Of a DNA stretch of 64,000 nt, positions 62,190 through 64,000 are shown piece after piece. The DNA comes from Monosiga brevicollis MX1 (taxonomy: Eukaryota; Opisthokonta; Choanoflagellata; Craspedida; Salpingoecidae): NCBI RefSeq assembly GCF_000002865.3, contig NW_001865040.1:1547450-1611449 (forward strand), given 5' to 3'. The translations under genes were made by a program, and so were the position numbers. Numbering within the stretch: the first letter of the stretch is position 1; each line of letters opens with the position of its first letter. Under the pieces are notes generated by a model. The model made no database searches and was not told where the DNA came from. It saw only the letters and a program-made list of their open reading frames with translations.

Positions 62190-64000
62190 ATGGAGGCGCT
62201 TCAGGCTGAGAATGAGCGACTGCGGGCCCGCGTGGCTGAGCTGGAAGGGCAGATGAGCGAGGCTTTGGCGCGCCCTAAGATCGAGAAAATGAGTGCCGAG
62301 GTCGTGGATTCCAACCCTTATAGGTTTGACATCTCAACGCTGGCCACCGATACCATGCCTGCCTTTGACGCTCACTGGCTGCCGTGCTCGATAGTCGTTT
62401 GATGGCGCTCCAGCGCATGAAAATTGTCGAGCGCTACGAAGACATCCGTTCCTGCTCCGTACTGGTTGTCGGTGTGGGCGGCGTGGGCAGTGTGACTGCT
62501 GATATGCTTACCCGCTGTGGTGTGGGCAAGGTATGCAGATCCTGTCTGCCTCTTTCAGCGCCAGAGGCGATCAACCGGCGCCGTGGCACACTGACGACCC
62601 CTGTGGATTGTCGCCCCTTCAGCTCATCTTGTACGACTACGACAAGGTGGAGATGGCCAATATGAATCGGTCCGTGATTCGGGCCCGTCGCCTTAGCCCT
62701 TCCACCGCTCCTTTGCCTTGCCCCAAGGTCATGCTGCCGTACTTATCGTGCCCACACCATGTCATATTTCGTGCCATAGCCTCTTTTTTCAACCACACCA
62801 GGCCGGCCTGTCCAAGGTACGCAATCGCCTCTGACCTCGCCTTATTCGTGATGCCACCTTGCTCCTCACTCCTTGACAACCGCATGCCGCCCACCCAGGT
62901 CGATGCTGCCAAGCGCACCCTCGAGTTCATCAATCCGGACGTGCAGATTGAGACGCACTGCATGGATATTACCACGCTCGACAATTTCAACCAGCTCTGT
63001 CACAACATCAAGTGAGCCCGCATCACATGTCTTTTTTCTTTACCTTGATTCAACTTTCTAAAAGCCGCCATTCGCTTTCAAATAACGGGACACTCCTCCC
63101 CTCAGAACGGGTGGTGTAGACGGCGGGCCCGTAACCTTGGTCCTCGGCTGTGTCGACAACTTTGGCGCCCGCATTGCGCTCAACCAGGTTTGAGCATTGA
63201 CTGCACATGCACACCGTGTTCACGCGTAAGAAAACTCCCACTCCTCAACAGGTCTCTGTTTTGTGCCAACCAGGCGTGTGTTGAGTCTCGACAAGATTGG
63301 ATTGAGAGCGGTGTTAGTGAGAATGCCGTCTCAGGCCACATCCAGTTCATCTCACCCGGCAAGACTGCATGCTTTGAGGTTTGTGATTGGGGAGCTCTTG
63401 AAACCTCGTTTGAGCCTCAACACTAGCAGCTATCGGCACTGACACCACTCATGCTTTCCTCAGTGCGCTCCACCACTGGTTGTCGCCTCTGAGATCGACG
63501 AGCGTACTCTCAAACGGTCTGTGTGATCGCTTGCTCGGTGTCGACCTTTCGAGCCTCAAGCACCATATCGCATTCCACCTTTCTCCTTCTTCTCTTTCAT
63601 CTTCTCCCTTCACCGTGTTCAATTTTTGACTGCAATAGAGAGGGTGTCTGCGCTGCATCTCTCCCTACCACTATGGGCGTCACCGCGGGCCTTCTCGTTC
63701 AGAACGCGCTCAAGTACGTTGATCATCGGCCTCTTGATCTGGAATGTGTCGAGGCATTTCATATTCAACATGTCTTGATGCTGTTGTGGCACAGGTTCAT
63801 GCTCAAGTTTGGCACGGTGAGCGACTATCTGGGATACAACGCTTTGTCCGACTTTTTCCCCAACTACACGATGAAGCCCAATCCAACGTGTAACAACCCC
63901 AACTGCTGCCAAGCCCAGACAGAATATCAGGTGAGCTTCTGCCTGCTGCCCCATCTCATTGCCCGCTGTTCAGTTGCCCCTGGACATACACGCTCGCCCC
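62190..64000 (+). CDS. UBA5: UBA5, UFM1-activating E1 enzyme, 3' end off the right edge
   Basis: Ten exons join in phase: 62190-62323, 62395-62530, 62623-62669, 62780-62816, 62899-63011, 63106-63187, 63274-63378, 63464-63516, 63639-63713 and 63795-63930. The protein starts with a short coiled coil ([20 protein letters not shown]), then [20 protein letters not shown]. It has the ATP-binding [19 protein letters not shown] and [12 protein letters not shown], then [32 protein letters not shown] and the catalytic Cys in [15 protein letters not shown]. Zinc ligands are CFEC and CNNPNC. UBA5 activates UFM1 and passes it to UFC1 at the endoplasmic reticulum. The C-terminal UFC1- and UFM1-binding tail lies beyond the window. 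One exon is only 37 bases long. All key residues seen are intact. Confidence 0.97.

Overview
The window looks like nuclear DNA from a choanoflagellate, most likely Monosiga or a close relative. It is gene-dense and moderately GC-rich. Almost every gene is split by short GT-AG introns of about 50-180 bases, many with GTACGT or GTGCGT donors. The gene content is that of an animal-like protist: phospholipase C-beta, a PKC-type kinase carrying an SH2 domain, OSCP1, TMEM87 and UBA5. Two runs of exactly 50 N (7261-7310 and 42282-42331) mark it as draft assembly. Species assignment is inference; no database was searched.

Layout, left to right: OSCP1 (minus, cut by the left edge); a GT49 (LARGE/B4GAT1-type) glycosyltransferase (minus); an SLC25 mitochondrial carrier (minus); a gene-poor stretch with a GA/TC repeat around a gap; a C2-AGC kinase-SH2 fusion (plus); a PHD-finger SNF2 ATPase of the ATRX/ARIP4 branch with a long Gln-Asp repeat (minus); an intron-free beta-tubulin (minus); POLD4 (plus); a VIRMA/Virilizer-like m6A-writer subunit (minus); phospholipase C-beta (plus); a large three-pass membrane protein of unknown family (plus); RABGGTB (minus, cut by the second gap); TAF9 (plus); a mucin-like single-pass membrane protein (plus); a small protein with a ryanodine-receptor-type repeat (plus); TMEM87 (minus); an OFA-type major facilitator with a presequence-like N-terminus (plus); a type II Golgi-type glycosyltransferase with a ricin-like segment (minus); and UBA5 (plus, running off the right edge).

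The genes are not an operon; they are mostly unrelated housekeeping and signalling genes. Links that can be drawn: PLC-beta makes DAG and IP3, but the PKC-like kinase here has no visible C1 domain and may instead be steered by phosphotyrosine through its SH2 domain. GT49, the ricin-segment glycosyltransferase, TMEM87 and RABGGTB belong to the secretory pathway. Several neighbours are divergent or convergent pairs with short spacers. I saw no CRISPR array, rRNA, convincing tRNA, transposon or viral element.

The most unusual object is the C2-kinase-SH2 fusion at 8073-10876. Its six exons join in phase to give one 732-residue protein.
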